Below the pieces are notes generated by a model, which did no database searches, was not told the origin of the DNA, and saw only the letters and a list, made by a program, of their open reading frames with translations. Shown here piece by piece: positions 46,156 through 54,066 of a stretch of DNA of 64,000 nucleotides. This stretch comes from Verrucomicrobiaceae bacterium (lineage in GTDB: Bacteria > Verrucomicrobiota > Verrucomicrobiia > Verrucomicrobiales > Verrucomicrobiaceae). Positions within the stretch are counted from its first letter, which is position 1. The number at the start of each line of letters is the position of its first letter. A program made the position numbers and the translations under genes. The stretch is from assembly GCA_947466075.1 (NCBI GenBank), contig CANIBP010000014.1, positions 38,354 through 102,353 of the forward strand. Reading direction: 5' to 3'.

Positions 46156-49100
46156 ATGTTCCAACCGTCCTGCTTCATTCTTTTGTGTGTTCTGTGTTTT
46201 CCGTGGGTCACTCATGCCGCGCTGCAAGAAACCTGGGAGAGCGGTTACACCAAAGAGGATGCCATAGACGCACATGTGCTGGGGTATTGGAAGTTTGATG
46301 AGGAGGCGAAGGATGTGACGCTACATGGGGCGGTTTTGAACCCCAAGGGTAAGTTTGGCGGCGCGTTGGAGTCGTTTCCGGGGTTTCCGGTGCAGGACAA
46401 GCGGCATGCGGCGCTGGTTGCCGCGAATCCAAAGCTGTCTCCGAAGAGCGCGTTCACGCTGGAGATGTGGATCAGGCCGAAGGCGGAGTTTGAACCGAAT
46501 CTGCGCTGTTTTCTGCTCGACAAGAAGTATGTCGATCACATGGACTACCAGTGGCAGATCGGCGATGCGGACAAAGGCGGGCTGCGACGCATGTGGGTGG
46601 TGCTGGGCTTCGGCGCGGAGTCGAAGACAATCACGTCGGCGGCGCTCAAACTGGTGACGGATGCATGGCAGCATGTGGCTTTCACGTATGATGGCGCGGG
46701 CGAGGGGAAGTTTTATGTAAACGGTGTGGCGGCGGGCGGGATGAAGTTGAACGGCTATGGGCCGGTCGTGTCGGGGACGAAGCCGTTGAGCATCGGGGAT
46801 CGACTGGGCAGCAACTACGGCGGGTTTCCAGGGCTGATCGATGAGGTGCGCATCTGCGAAGGCGTGCGCAGTTTTGAGCAGGTGACGATGCAGATCGTGA
46901 GCAGCCGCAGTGTGTGGCGGCGCATGGAGCTGGCGAAAACGGTGGATGTGATCTGCACGAATCTGCGGCGCGAAACGATGCAGGCGGCGAAGCTGACGCT
47001 GAACTTCGGCGGCAAGGACGAGAATTTCATCGTGCCGGATCTGGCGGCGGGGAAGAGTTTCACGGCGAAGTACACGGTGAACACGGCGCTGAAACCGGAG
47101 CGCTATGTGATGCGCGCAAAGTTTTCGGTTGGCGACTATGCGACGGAGCAGACAACGGAGTTTGAAATCGTGCCGAGACTGGCGCCGCGCATGCCGGTGG
47201 TGATGTGGGGCGCGAATGCGGAGGAGATGGATCGATTGAAGGACATCGGCTTCACGCACTTCATCGGTCTGGGAGCGGATGCGGGCGAGATATGGACGCA
47301 GAAGAAGGTGGTGCCGCCGGGCAAGCCGGAAGTGATCGAGCGTAACCGTCGTCACCTCGATGAAGCCTTGGCGAAGGGACTGGAAGTGGTGGCGAGTTTG
47401 TCGCCGGCAAGTGTGCTGGAGAGTGATCCGAAAAATCTGCGCGTGGATCGTGCCGGGAAGCCGTATGCGCGGCAGGACATCGACGCCGCCATGCCGGAGT
47501 TCGCACCGTTTTTCCAAAGCGTGGGCATGAGCATGGCGAAAGCGTATGGCGATCATCCGGTGTTCACCTCGGCGCTGATCGACTCGGAAGTGCGTGATAA
47601 CAATCAGGTAAGTTTCAATGCGGTGGATGTGGAGGGTTACCGGAAGTTCGCGAATGCGGAGATTCCTGCGGAGGCGGTGGCCAAGTGGGGCGTGGACTGG
47701 ACGAAGCTGAAGGATTTTCCAGCGGATCGCGTGATTGCCGATGATCATCCCATTTTGAAATACTACCGCTGGTTCTGGACGGTAGGTGATGGCTGGAATG
47801 CGCTGCATACGTCGTTGAGCCGTGGCGTAAAGAGTGGCAGCAAGATATGGACGTTTTTTGATCCTGCAGTGCGTCAGCCAAGTATCAGCGGCGCGGGCGG
47901 TGGTGTGGATGTGATCTCGCACTGGACCTACACCTATCCTGATCCGCAGAAGATCGGGATGTGCGCGGACCAGCTTTTTGCGATGAGCGCGGCCACGGGT
48001 AAGAACCAGCGCGTGATGAAGATGACGCAGCTCATTTGGTATCGCTCACAAACAGCGCCAATTGGCAGCAAAGCGCCCGGCGATGTGGTGGCGTGGCAGG
48101 ACCATGACCCGGAGGCGGCGTACATCACGATTGCACCGATGCATTTGAAGGAAGCGCTGTGGACGAAGGTCGCGCGGCCCATTCAAGGCATCATGTATCA
48201 CGGCTGGCAGTCGCTGGTGCCGACGGACAGCACGGGCGCTTATCGCTACACGAATCCGAGCACGGTGCATGTGCTCAAGCAACTTGTACATGACGTGATC
48301 GAGCCGTTGGGGCCAACGCTGATGGCGATTCCTGATGAACGCAGCGAGGTGGCGTTCCTGGAGAGCTTTACATCACAGATGTTCGCACATCGCGGTGGTT
48401 ACGGCTCCAACACCGACTGGGCGGCGGATGTTTGGCTCGCGCTCCAGCATGCGCATGTGCAGACGGACATTATGTATGAGGAGACGCTGCTCAAAAGCGG
48501 CCTGAGCGGTCGCAAGGTGCTGGTGATGCCCTATTGCGATGTGTTGACGAAGTCCGTGGTCACACGCATTCAGGACTGGCAGAAGAAGGGCGGCAAGATC
48601 GTGGCGGATGAGTTTCTGTGTCCGGCGTTGAAGGCGGATTTCACGCTGCCGAGTTTCAAACGCGTGAAAAGAGCCAACGAGGACAAGGCGCAGGTGTTGG
48701 AACTGGCAAAGACCGTTGGCGGCTTTGCGCTGCCGCAGAAGGTGATGTGCGACAATCCCGAGATCATTGTGCGTACGCGGAAGTTTGGTGATGCGACCTA
48801 TGTCTTCGTCGTGAACGACAAACGTGAATACGGCGGCTATGTGGGCCAGCACGGCTTGGTGATGGAGAACGGCCTTCCATCAAGTGGCGCCCTGAGTTTG
48901 CAGGCGGATTCGGCGAATGTTTATGAGCTGACCGGCACACAGTTCATCGTGCCGAAGCGAAGTGAGGGTGGCGTAGTGAACTGGCCGGTGAATCTAGGGC
49001 CGTGTGATGGTCGCATCTTCATGGTGCTGCCGAAACCACTGATGAGCATCAAACTGGAGGTGCCTGAATCGGCGACGGTGGGCAATGCGGCGAAGATTTC

Positions 49101-49341
49101 TGTCAGTATTTCGACCACTCAGGATGCGCCGACGAAAGCCGTGATTCCAGTGCGCGTGGACATCAGCGATGCGAACGGCAAAACCACCGAGGGCAGCGGC
49201 TTCTACGCTGCGGAGAACGGCATTGTCGATCTACAGTTGAATCTGGCTCCGAATGAAGACCCTGGGACTTGGGAGATTCGAGTGAAGGAACTGGCCAGCG
49301 GGATGGAGGCAACGAAGTGGATGAGAGTAACCTCGAAGTGA
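46156..49341 (+). CDS. Large secreted LamG/glycosidase-like protein
   Basis: 1061 residues. A signal peptide (MFQPSCFILLCVLCFPWVTHA) precedes a LamG/concanavalin-type jelly roll at about residues 30-250 (FTLEMWIRPKAEF, WQHVAFTYDG, LIDEVRICEG). A beta domain follows (about 260-340), then a TIM-barrel-like region at about 345-640 with TSALIDSEV and VDVISHWTYTYPDP. A Rossmann-like segment (GRKVLVMPYCDVLT) and C-terminal beta domains complete it. The order resembles exported beta-galactosidase/GH42-like proteins, but catalytic Glu residues cannot be assigned with confidence. Its stop lies 10 bases before the tRNA-Val. Confidence 0.72.
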   Translation: MFQPSCFILLCVLCFPWVTHAALQETWESGYTKEDAIDAHVLGYWKFDEEAKDVTLHGAVLNPKGKFGGALESFPGFPVQDKRHAALVAANPKLSPKSAFTLEMWIRPKAEFEPNLRCFLLDKKYVDHMDYQWQIGDADKGGLRRMWVVLGFGAESKTITSAALKLVTDAWQHVAFTYDGAGEGKFYVNGVAAGGMKLNGYGPVVSGTKPLSIGDRLGSNYGGFPGLIDEVRICEGVRSFEQVTMQIVSSRSVWRRMELAKTVDVICTNLRRETMQAAKLTLNFGGKDENFIVPDLAAGKSFTAKYTVNTALKPERYVMRAKFSVGDYATEQTTEFEIVPRLAPRMPVVMWGANAEEMDRLKDIGFTHFIGLGADAGEIWTQKKVVPPGKPEVIERNRRHLDEALAKGLEVVASLSPASVLESDPKNLRVDRAGKPYARQDIDAAMPEFAPFFQSVGMSMAKAYGDHPVFTSALIDSEVRDNNQVSFNAVDVEGYRKFANAEIPAEAVAKWGVDWTKLKDFPADRVIADDHPILKYYRWFWTVGDGWNALHTSLSRGVKSGSKIWTFFDPAVRQPSISGAGGGVDVISHWTYTYPDPQKIGMCADQLFAMSAATGKNQRVMKMTQLIWYRSQTAPIGSKAPGDVVAWQDHDPEAAYITIAPMHLKEALWTKVARPIQGIMYHGWQSLVPTDSTGAYRYTNPSTVHVLKQLVHDVIEPLGPTLMAIPDERSEVAFLESFTSQMFAHRGGYGSNTDWAADVWLALQHAHVQTDIMYEETLLKSGLSGRKVLVMPYCDVLTKSVVTRIQDWQKKGGKIVADEFLCPALKADFTLPSFKRVKRANEDKAQVLELAKTVGGFALPQKVMCDNPEIIVRTRKFGDATYVFVVNDKREYGGYVGQHGLVMENGLPSSGALSLQADSANVYELTGTQFIVPKRSEGGVVNWPVNLGPCDGRIFMVLPKPLMSIKLEVPESATVGNAAKISVSISTTQDAPTKAVIPVRVDISDANGKTTEGSGFYAAENGIVDLQLNLAPNEDPGTWEIRVKELASGMEATKWMRVTSK

Positions 49342-49351
49342 TCTCGCAAAA

Positions 49352-49426
49352 TGGTGCGCGGAGAGGGATTCGAACCCCCGACCAACTCGGTGTAAACGAG
49401 CCGCTCTACCACTGAGCTATCCGTGC
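49352..49426 (-). tRNA. tRNA-Val (anticodon UAC), CCA encoded
   Basis: Read on the minus strand it folds as a full cloverleaf: GCACGGA acceptor, AGCTC...GAGC D arm, an anticodon loop TTTACAC giving UAC, a T loop TTCGAAT, and ACCA at the 3' end. The acceptor stem has one A-C mismatch at position 3:70, because the 3' strand reads TCCGCGC. A tyrosine recombinase begins 92 bases from its 5' end. Confidence 0.93.
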
Positions 49427-49517
49427 TTTATCGTTGATACTGAGGCGTTTGCGACGCTTTTCAGGATGCCACAAATCTCCGTTGATACTGATTTTGTATA
49501 CTCGTAGTCTCCACGGC

Positions 49518-50582
49518 ATGACAGCAGAGGAGAAAAGAGACCAAAAAGGACAGTGGATTCGGGTGGCACCATGTTTGTATCGCTACCGCAGCAGCGGCGT
49601 TTATTATGCCGTAGTGAGGCGCTCTGGCAAGTTGATCCGCCGGAGCCTTGAAACAAACGTCATCGAAGTCGCCAAACGGAAGCTGCGGGACTTCCTGGGC
49701 GAACAGGAGCACGCCGCTTCTGATGCGCACAAAACCTACCTCGATGTCCACATGAAGGAGTTCCTGGCAGGAAGGACCGGAGCCCCGAAAACCCTGAAAC
49801 GCTACCGCCAGCTCACGGACCATGTGTGCGCGAACTGGCCCGGTGGTTCCCATCAGGTTCTCGCCAAGGTGGATCATAGCCAGTGCTCCAAATGGCTGAG
49901 CCAGTGGAATGGCAAGGTGGCGGCCTACAATCATGCCCGGCAGTGGTTGCTGGCCTTCTTTGACTTCGCGACCGCCAACCGCAAAATCCAGAGGTCACCG
50001 ATGGACAAGCGCCTGGTCAAGGCCATGCGACGCCCGCAGGTGATCCGCAATGCGCCCACCCCTCAGGAGTTCGAGGCCATACTGACAGAGGTGCGGGCGC
50101 AACCCTTCACGGACCATGCGGATGATTCTGCGGATGTCCTGGAGTTCATGGGCCGGGCTGGTGTTGGGCAGGCGGAGACATCCGGCCTCAAGTGGGAGCA
50201 CATCAACTTCAAGGACGAAACCATCAAGCTCTTCCGAGTCAAAACACAGACCTCATTCCAGATTCCCCTATTCGCCAAATTACGACCGTTGCTCGAAAGG
50301 CTCAGGGCGGAGAATCCCGATGCGTCTGCTTCTGAGAAAGTCTTCAAGATCAGCGATCCCAAAAAAGCGCTGGCCACGGCATGCAGGAATCTCAAGCTGC
50401 CCGCGTTTTCCGCCCGCTCATTCCGCCGGATGTTCATCATCGACGCCCTCAAGAAAGGCATTGCCGTGAAGCGCATCAGCCGATGGCAGGGACACAAGGA
50501 TGGTGGCGTGCTTATATTGAAGACTTATTCCGAAGTGATCGAACAGGAGGACGACCGGGAAGCCGCGAACCTCTTGGCGTGA
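49518..50582 (+). CDS. Tyrosine recombinase/integrase with atypical active site
   Basis: 354 residues from ATG 49518 (an earlier in-frame start at 49434 is less likely). N-terminal beta-rich AP2-like segment (YYAVVRRSGKLIRRSLETN), then a SAM-like core-binding domain at about residues 75-175 and a catalytic domain. The usual Arg motif (GxR..E) reads GVGQAE, and the His of HxxR reads ARSFRR, so catalytic Arg I and His II are not at their normal places. The second Arg, QGHK and the Tyr in KTYSEV are kept. Its place next to tRNA-Val suggests that it mobilised the adjacent region. Confidence 0.85.
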   Translation: MTAEEKRDQKGQWIRVAPCLYRYRSSGVYYAVVRRSGKLIRRSLETNVIEVAKRKLRDFLGEQEHAASDAHKTYLDVHMKEFLAGRTGAPKTLKRYRQLTDHVCANWPGGSHQVLAKVDHSQCSKWLSQWNGKVAAYNHARQWLLAFFDFATANRKIQRSPMDKRLVKAMRRPQVIRNAPTPQEFEAILTEVRAQPFTDHADDSADVLEFMGRAGVGQAETSGLKWEHINFKDETIKLFRVKTQTSFQIPLFAKLRPLLERLRAENPDASASEKVFKISDPKKALATACRNLKLPAFSARSFRRMFIIDALKKGIAVKRISRWQGHKDGGVLILKTYSEVIEQEDDREAANLLA

Positions 50583-50809
50583 TGCAAATCGACACCTTTG
50601 TCGCCTCCTCTGGTATCGCTTGCCTCATCCTCGATACATAAAGCCACTTCCGCCGTCCGCATCCTGACCGCATGGCGGAACTGCTGGCGTGACTCTATTT
50701 GGGCGTAAACTTTCTCACCTTCACCCCTCCCTTGCTGTAGCAGGTCTATCTGTTGGGTGTTCTGGCCCGTAGAGGTAGGCGAAGCTTTGCATGGGACGAA
50801 AAGCCATAG

Positions 50810-50922
50810 GATGTGAGTATCACATCGATATGCCCTGATTCCAAAACCGGGGGTGATACTAGGCGAACTGTGAGTAGTAGTCACAGTTCAGCTTTGCCTT
50901 TATTCCAAAACCGGGAGGTGAT
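50810..50922. repeat. Duplicated module: hairpin plus direct repeat, downstream of the integrase
   Basis: Two units in tandem. Each has a perfect inverted repeat (50810-50826, GATGTGA-GTA-TCACATC; 50865-50889, GAACTGTGA-N7-TCACAGTTC), then TGCC, then ATTCCAAAACCGGG and GGTGAT (50838-50857 and 50902-50922). The spacing from hairpin to direct repeat is 11-12 bases in both. It lies in the 370-base gap between the integrase and the Cys-rich gene; the first 220 bases of the gap hold nothing recognisable. Confidence 0.75.
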
Positions 50923-50954
50923 TTTGCCGTATTGTCGCTTCTCGTTAGTTCCAG

Positions 50955-51401
50955 ATGATGACCATCTCAAAATCCTGTTCTAGTCCTGGTTGCGAAGCGA
51001 CGAGTGGCGATGTCGCGTTCCAGTTGTATGACGGCATACCACTCTGCCCCGACCATTATCGACAAAAGATTAAGTGTGACCTCATGAACCAGTTCGAGGC
51101 ATGGCATCAGGGAACTGACCCGCCTCAGCGATTCAAGTATCTGTTGGGCAGGGTATCCCATGAGGAGGATTGGCCCATGAAAGGGGGCAGCTACCTGAGC
51201 AGGGCAAGAATTCGCGACCGAGGTTACGCATTCGAGAAAACACCCTGTGGTTGCCGCTTTTGCATTACGCGTCATCCAGGAGCATTCAAAAACGGCTATG
51301 TGGAAAAGAAGGTTGTAGAAACCTGGAGCGCCGATCTGCAAGCTGAGACGCTCACATTGATCGCATGCAGGAATTGGACCGCTGAAGACCCGGACCTATA
51401 A
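50955..51401 (+). CDS. Cys-rich hypothetical protein
   Basis: 148 residues. N-terminal cysteines CSSPGC and a following CPDH form a possible zinc-binding cluster; CGCRFC lies near residue 100. No family is recognised. It follows the duplicated repeat module by 32 bases, and a TTGCCG-N16-TAGTTC pair ends just before its start. Composition is island-like. It is convergent with the frameshifted remnant, overlapping by 6 bases. Confidence 0.6.
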   Translation: MMTISKSCSSPGCEATSGDVAFQLYDGIPLCPDHYRQKIKCDLMNQFEAWHQGTDPPQRFKYLLGRVSHEEDWPMKGGSYLSRARIRDRGYAFEKTPCGCRFCITRHPGAFKNGYVEKKVVETWSADLQAETLTLIACRNWTAEDPDL

Positions 51402-51688
51402 AGGTTCCGCCTCCGCAACATCGAAAGGCAGGTTGAAATACCCGAACACCGCCTTGGTTCGTTCGAAGATCTGGCGCTCGCTCATTCCGGCACGTTCACA
51501 CATCTCGTTCATCGGCACAAAACCACAGCTGATGAACTGCACCACCTCCAAGGGATTGATCTGCACCTGGACTTGTGGCTTTCCTGGACCTTGAGCGCAT
51601 CCAGTGAATCAAGGCAGCACATCACCATCATCATGAGGTTCTCGGTGTGTGACGACACCAAGGGGGTCTCAAAAAAATGCTTGATCGT
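51396..51688 (-). pseudogene. Frameshifted gene remnant, HTH-like C terminus
   Basis: No intact gene lies between 51402 and 51714, but the minus strand reads like coding sequence in two frames. Frame one from 51688 gives FFETPLVSSHTENLMMMVM and CCLDSLDALKVQ. At about 51581 a shift is needed to continue as VQVQINPLEVVQFISCG, then MCERAGMSERQIFERTKAVF to a stop at 51396. The last stretch looks like a helix-turn-helix. A one-base change or a short duplication (GTCCAG occurs twice) would explain the shift. No start codon is evident, so the 5' end may also be lost. Confidence 0.45.
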
Positions 51689-51708
51689 TTATCAAAGCAG
51701 CCTGTTCT
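51681..51708 (+). promoter_or_regulatory. Candidate promoter of the TPR gene
   Basis: TTGATC, a 16-base spacer, TGTTCT; the -10 box ends 7 bases before ATG 51715. Confidence 0.35.
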
Positions 51709-51714
51709 CTAAAA

Positions 51715-52302
51715 ATGCAGAAGCACAAATTGGAACTCCCAACAGCGCCACCAGTCACAGGACGAGTTCCGCAGCTACCCCAACGAGTCCAAATTATTGA
51801 TGACACCAAGGATTCGGTTGCACAAAAGCCAGTCTCATTGCCACAAGCAAAAGAGATCGGTGTTGCTGTCGTTGGGCATGACAATCCAGAATTCGACGAA
51901 GCCACGGCTCAACGAATTGGTGATCTTCTGCAAGAGTTTATTGTTGGCTTGGACAGCAAAAAGAGGTTCGACGACGCCTTGGTCATCGCCAGACTGCATC
52001 GCAAGGTGCAGCCGCAAAATTTGACGGGCTACTATACTGAAGCGTTGATGCTTTTCAGCTTAGGCCGTTATGACGAGGCAAGGGGAGTCCTTTTGAATGC
52101 ACCCGAAGCCGTGTGGGATTATCCACAGTTTCACCACAATATGGCGTGCATTGAGGTTGGCTTGGGGAAACTCCCCGCAGGGTTGGAGCATGCGACAGCG
52201 GCAGCGCGGCTGAACAAAAACGCGCTGCGTGAAATGCTCAAAGACCCAGATCTCAAACCAATCTGGGTGCCCCTCAAACAAAACACGAAGGATATTCGAT
52301 AA
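51715..52302 (+). CDS. TPR-repeat protein, hypothetical
   Basis: 195 residues. A Pro/Val-rich N terminus (LPTAPPVTGRVPQLPQ) is followed by helical repeats (about residues 75-180) with the TPR spacing: LTGYYTEALMLFSLGRYDEARGVLL and FHHNMACIEVGLGKLPAGLEHA. No signal peptide. It probably mediates protein contacts. It is read in the same direction as the sigma factor and chaperone genes that follow. Confidence 0.7.
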   Translation: MQKHKLELPTAPPVTGRVPQLPQRVQIIDDTKDSVAQKPVSLPQAKEIGVAVVGHDNPEFDEATAQRIGDLLQEFIVGLDSKKRFDDALVIARLHRKVQPQNLTGYYTEALMLFSLGRYDEARGVLLNAPEAVWDYPQFHHNMACIEVGLGKLPAGLEHATAAARLNKNALREMLKDPDLKPIWVPLKQNTKDIR

Positions 52303-52375
52303 CGGCTGCCTAGTGGTATCCAAGCCGGAGCGAAAATAATGTGCCCATTTCCGTTTTTCTCGACATGCTGGCAGA

Positions 52376-52999
52376 ATGGACTCCCACAGTTTGATCGAAG
52401 ACAATTTGCCTCTTGCCGAATTGATCGCGCTGGAATATGCGAATATTCCTGGCAGCAGCGTGGATGACGCAAGGTCTGAGGCCCACATGGCATTGATGCG
52501 GGCTGCCGATGCTTACGATTCAGAAAAAGGTGAGTTCATAAATTTTGCGTCTCGGGTGATGAGGAACGCGCTCAATTCCTTGTATGCCAAGCAACTGCGA
52601 TATGCACGCATATTCCCCAAGTCCCTGGAAGACCCGGTCGATTGGAGCAAGCTCAGAATGGCCAGAGGAACCAATGGCAGTTCTGACCAACTCCAACCGA
52701 GTGATCCCAAACAGGATGTGCTCAAAGAGGTTCGCAGACAGGAAACTTTGGCGGCTTTGGGTGCTGTTTTGAATCTGCTTTCTCCTCGCGAGCGTTTGCT
52801 GGTGGACGCGCTTAGAAATGGAAGCAGCTATGCAGAGATTGGCGAAAATTTGGGGGTAACCAAGCAGGCAGCTCACAAAGCTGTGAAATCAGGCATTGCC
52901 AAGCTGCGTGAGGGGCTTGCAAGGATGGGGTATCGCGGACTTGCCTCCGATGGGCACTTGGATTCGGGCGAAAAAAACAATGCACGCCAGAGCGGTTGA
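52376..52999 (+). CDS. Sigma-70-family RNA polymerase sigma factor
   Basis: 207 residues. Region 2 appears at about residues 15-75 (DDARSEAHMALMRAADAYDSEKGEFINFASRVM in short pieces: AYDSEKGEFINFASRV), matching the YD...G.F..FA core of sigma region 2. Region 4 is at about residues 125-185 with LSPRERLLVDALRNGSSYAEI and a helix-turn-helix LGVTKQAAHKAV. Region 3 is short or absent, as in alternative sigma factors. It is the gene immediately before the chaperone operon, whose promoter overlaps its 3' end. Confidence 0.85.
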   Translation: MDSHSLIEDNLPLAELIALEYANIPGSSVDDARSEAHMALMRAADAYDSEKGEFINFASRVMRNALNSLYAKQLRYARIFPKSLEDPVDWSKLRMARGTNGSSDQLQPSDPKQDVLKEVRRQETLAALGAVLNLLSPRERLLVDALRNGSSYAEIGENLGVTKQAAHKAVKSGIAKLREGLARMGYRGLASDGHLDSGEKNNARQSG

Positions 53000-53037
53000 C
53001 GTTTTTACGGCTGGTTTGTATAAAGAATTAAACCGCT
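52991..53037 (+). promoter_or_regulatory. Strong promoter of the chaperone-kinase operon, flanked by an inverted repeat
   Basis: TTGACG (52996-53001), exactly 17 bases, then TATAAA (53019-53024), predicting transcription from about 53031 and a leader of about 28 bases. A 7-base inverted repeat (AGCGGTT 52991-52997, AACCGCT 53031-53037) frames it and could be an operator. It overlaps the last codons of the sigma factor gene. Confidence 0.7.
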
Positions 53038-53058
53038 CCCCCCTCAACAATCGAAACT

Positions 53059-54060
53059 GTGAATCCGCAGCAAGACAGCTCACAAAACCTATATCTTGTC
53101 CATCACGCGGGGCAGGTTCAAGGGCCGTTCGACCTCGATTTCGTTGAAGCGATGGTGATGTCGGGTGTTTACGCGCCCACCGTCATGATTCAGAAGGTTG
53201 GAACCAATTCGCAAGTTGCGTTTCCTCAGGTGATTCGATCCAAGTCAGGATTGCCCCCACTCAGTCAAGGAGCCGCCCGTGCAGTCCAAAAAGAAACGAG
53301 CAGTGCTGTGCTTGCGCCAGCAACACGCATTCCAGAATCCAGACATCAATCCACACCACAGACTGGCATAACCGACTCAAAGCCGCTGAGCATTGAGGCA
53401 AAACTTGCATGGGTCATTTGCATAACCGCTGGTCTGTTTCTCTTCTGGGTTTTTGAAGAGGTCTCCTCAAAAAGAACATCTCCACCAAAACAAACTGCGG
53501 CTGCTCCCTCAGCTGATAATTCGTGGAGCCAGAATCAGCCTCAACAGACGGTGCCACCACAAACCAAACCGGTGATTTCACAGCCTGTTTACACTCCTCC
53601 TGCTCCAATCTACACGCCCCCCGCTCCACTGACATACACCCCACCTCCTTCACCACTATCCTCTGGGTTTCCTACAACTTCATACCCGAGGTCACCTTCA
53701 GTCGCGACACCGGGAACCGCATCAGAAGAATCGACTCAAATTTATCGTGACGCCTCCGGGCGCATGTTCCGCGTTCCAAACTCGGCCTACTACGGGCTGC
53801 TCTCAAAGAAAACGGCGCTGGAATCGGAAAAAACAGCTTTGGACCAAGCTGAGACTGAACTCAGTGCTCTTGGCGCTGACATTGATCGCTCACGTCGCTA
53901 CCTGGACCGCACCAGCCAATATTCGATTGATTCGTTTAATCAAAAAGTGAATCGGGTCAACGAAATGAGCAATCGCCTTCAGGATGCAACGGATGCCTAT
54001 AATCGGGGAGTGGATGCCTTTAACACCGAGTTGGCGAGGGTCGGCACACCCATCTACTAA
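53059..54060 (+). CDS. GYF-like (DUF4339) membrane protein with Pro-rich linker and coiled coil
   Basis: 333 residues from GTG 53059. The N-terminal GYF_2-like domain (about residues 10-55) has LYLVHHAGQVQGPFDLDFVE, the pattern yy...g...GP.....i. One membrane helix lies at about 113-133 (AKLAWVICITAGLFLFWVF). A long Pro/Thr-rich linker with repeated YTPPAP units follows (about 150-225), then a coiled coil at about 245-330 (LESEKTALDQAETELSALG). GYF domains bind proline-rich peptides, so it could bind other Pro-rich members of this operon. First gene of the unit. Confidence 0.72.
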   Translation: MNPQQDSSQNLYLVHHAGQVQGPFDLDFVEAMVMSGVYAPTVMIQKVGTNSQVAFPQVIRSKSGLPPLSQGAARAVQKETSSAVLAPATRIPESRHQSTPQTGITDSKPLSIEAKLAWVICITAGLFLFWVFEEVSSKRTSPPKQTAAAPSADNSWSQNQPQQTVPPQTKPVISQPVYTPPAPIYTPPAPLTYTPPPSPLSSGFPTTSYPRSPSVATPGTASEESTQIYRDASGRMFRVPNSAYYGLLSKKTALESEKTALDQAETELSALGADIDRSRRYLDRTSQYSIDSFNQKVNRVNEMSNRLQDATDAYNRGVDAFNTELARVGTPIY

Positions 54061-54066
54061 CAGCTC

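Noticed and set aside
46321-47922. A 530-codon frame on the minus strand inside the LamG/glycosidase-like gene.
   Set aside because: His/Arg-rich low-complexity product and no recognisable domain; the plus strand encodes signal peptide and LamG motifs.
50525-50884. A 119-codon minus-strand frame running through the integrase 3' end and the repeat module.
   Set aside because: It covers the structured repeat and gives a Ser/Thr/Arg-rich product with no domain.
50813-50885. TGTGA...TCACA dyads as CRP sites.
   Set aside because: The central spacing is 3 and 7 bases, not the 6 of the CRP consensus, and the dyads are part of a larger repeat.
50838-50922. The two ATTCCAAAACCGGG copies as a minimal CRISPR array.
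   Set aside because: The sequence between them contains a hairpin and shared TGCC, so it is a duplicated module and not a spacer; there are no cas genes.
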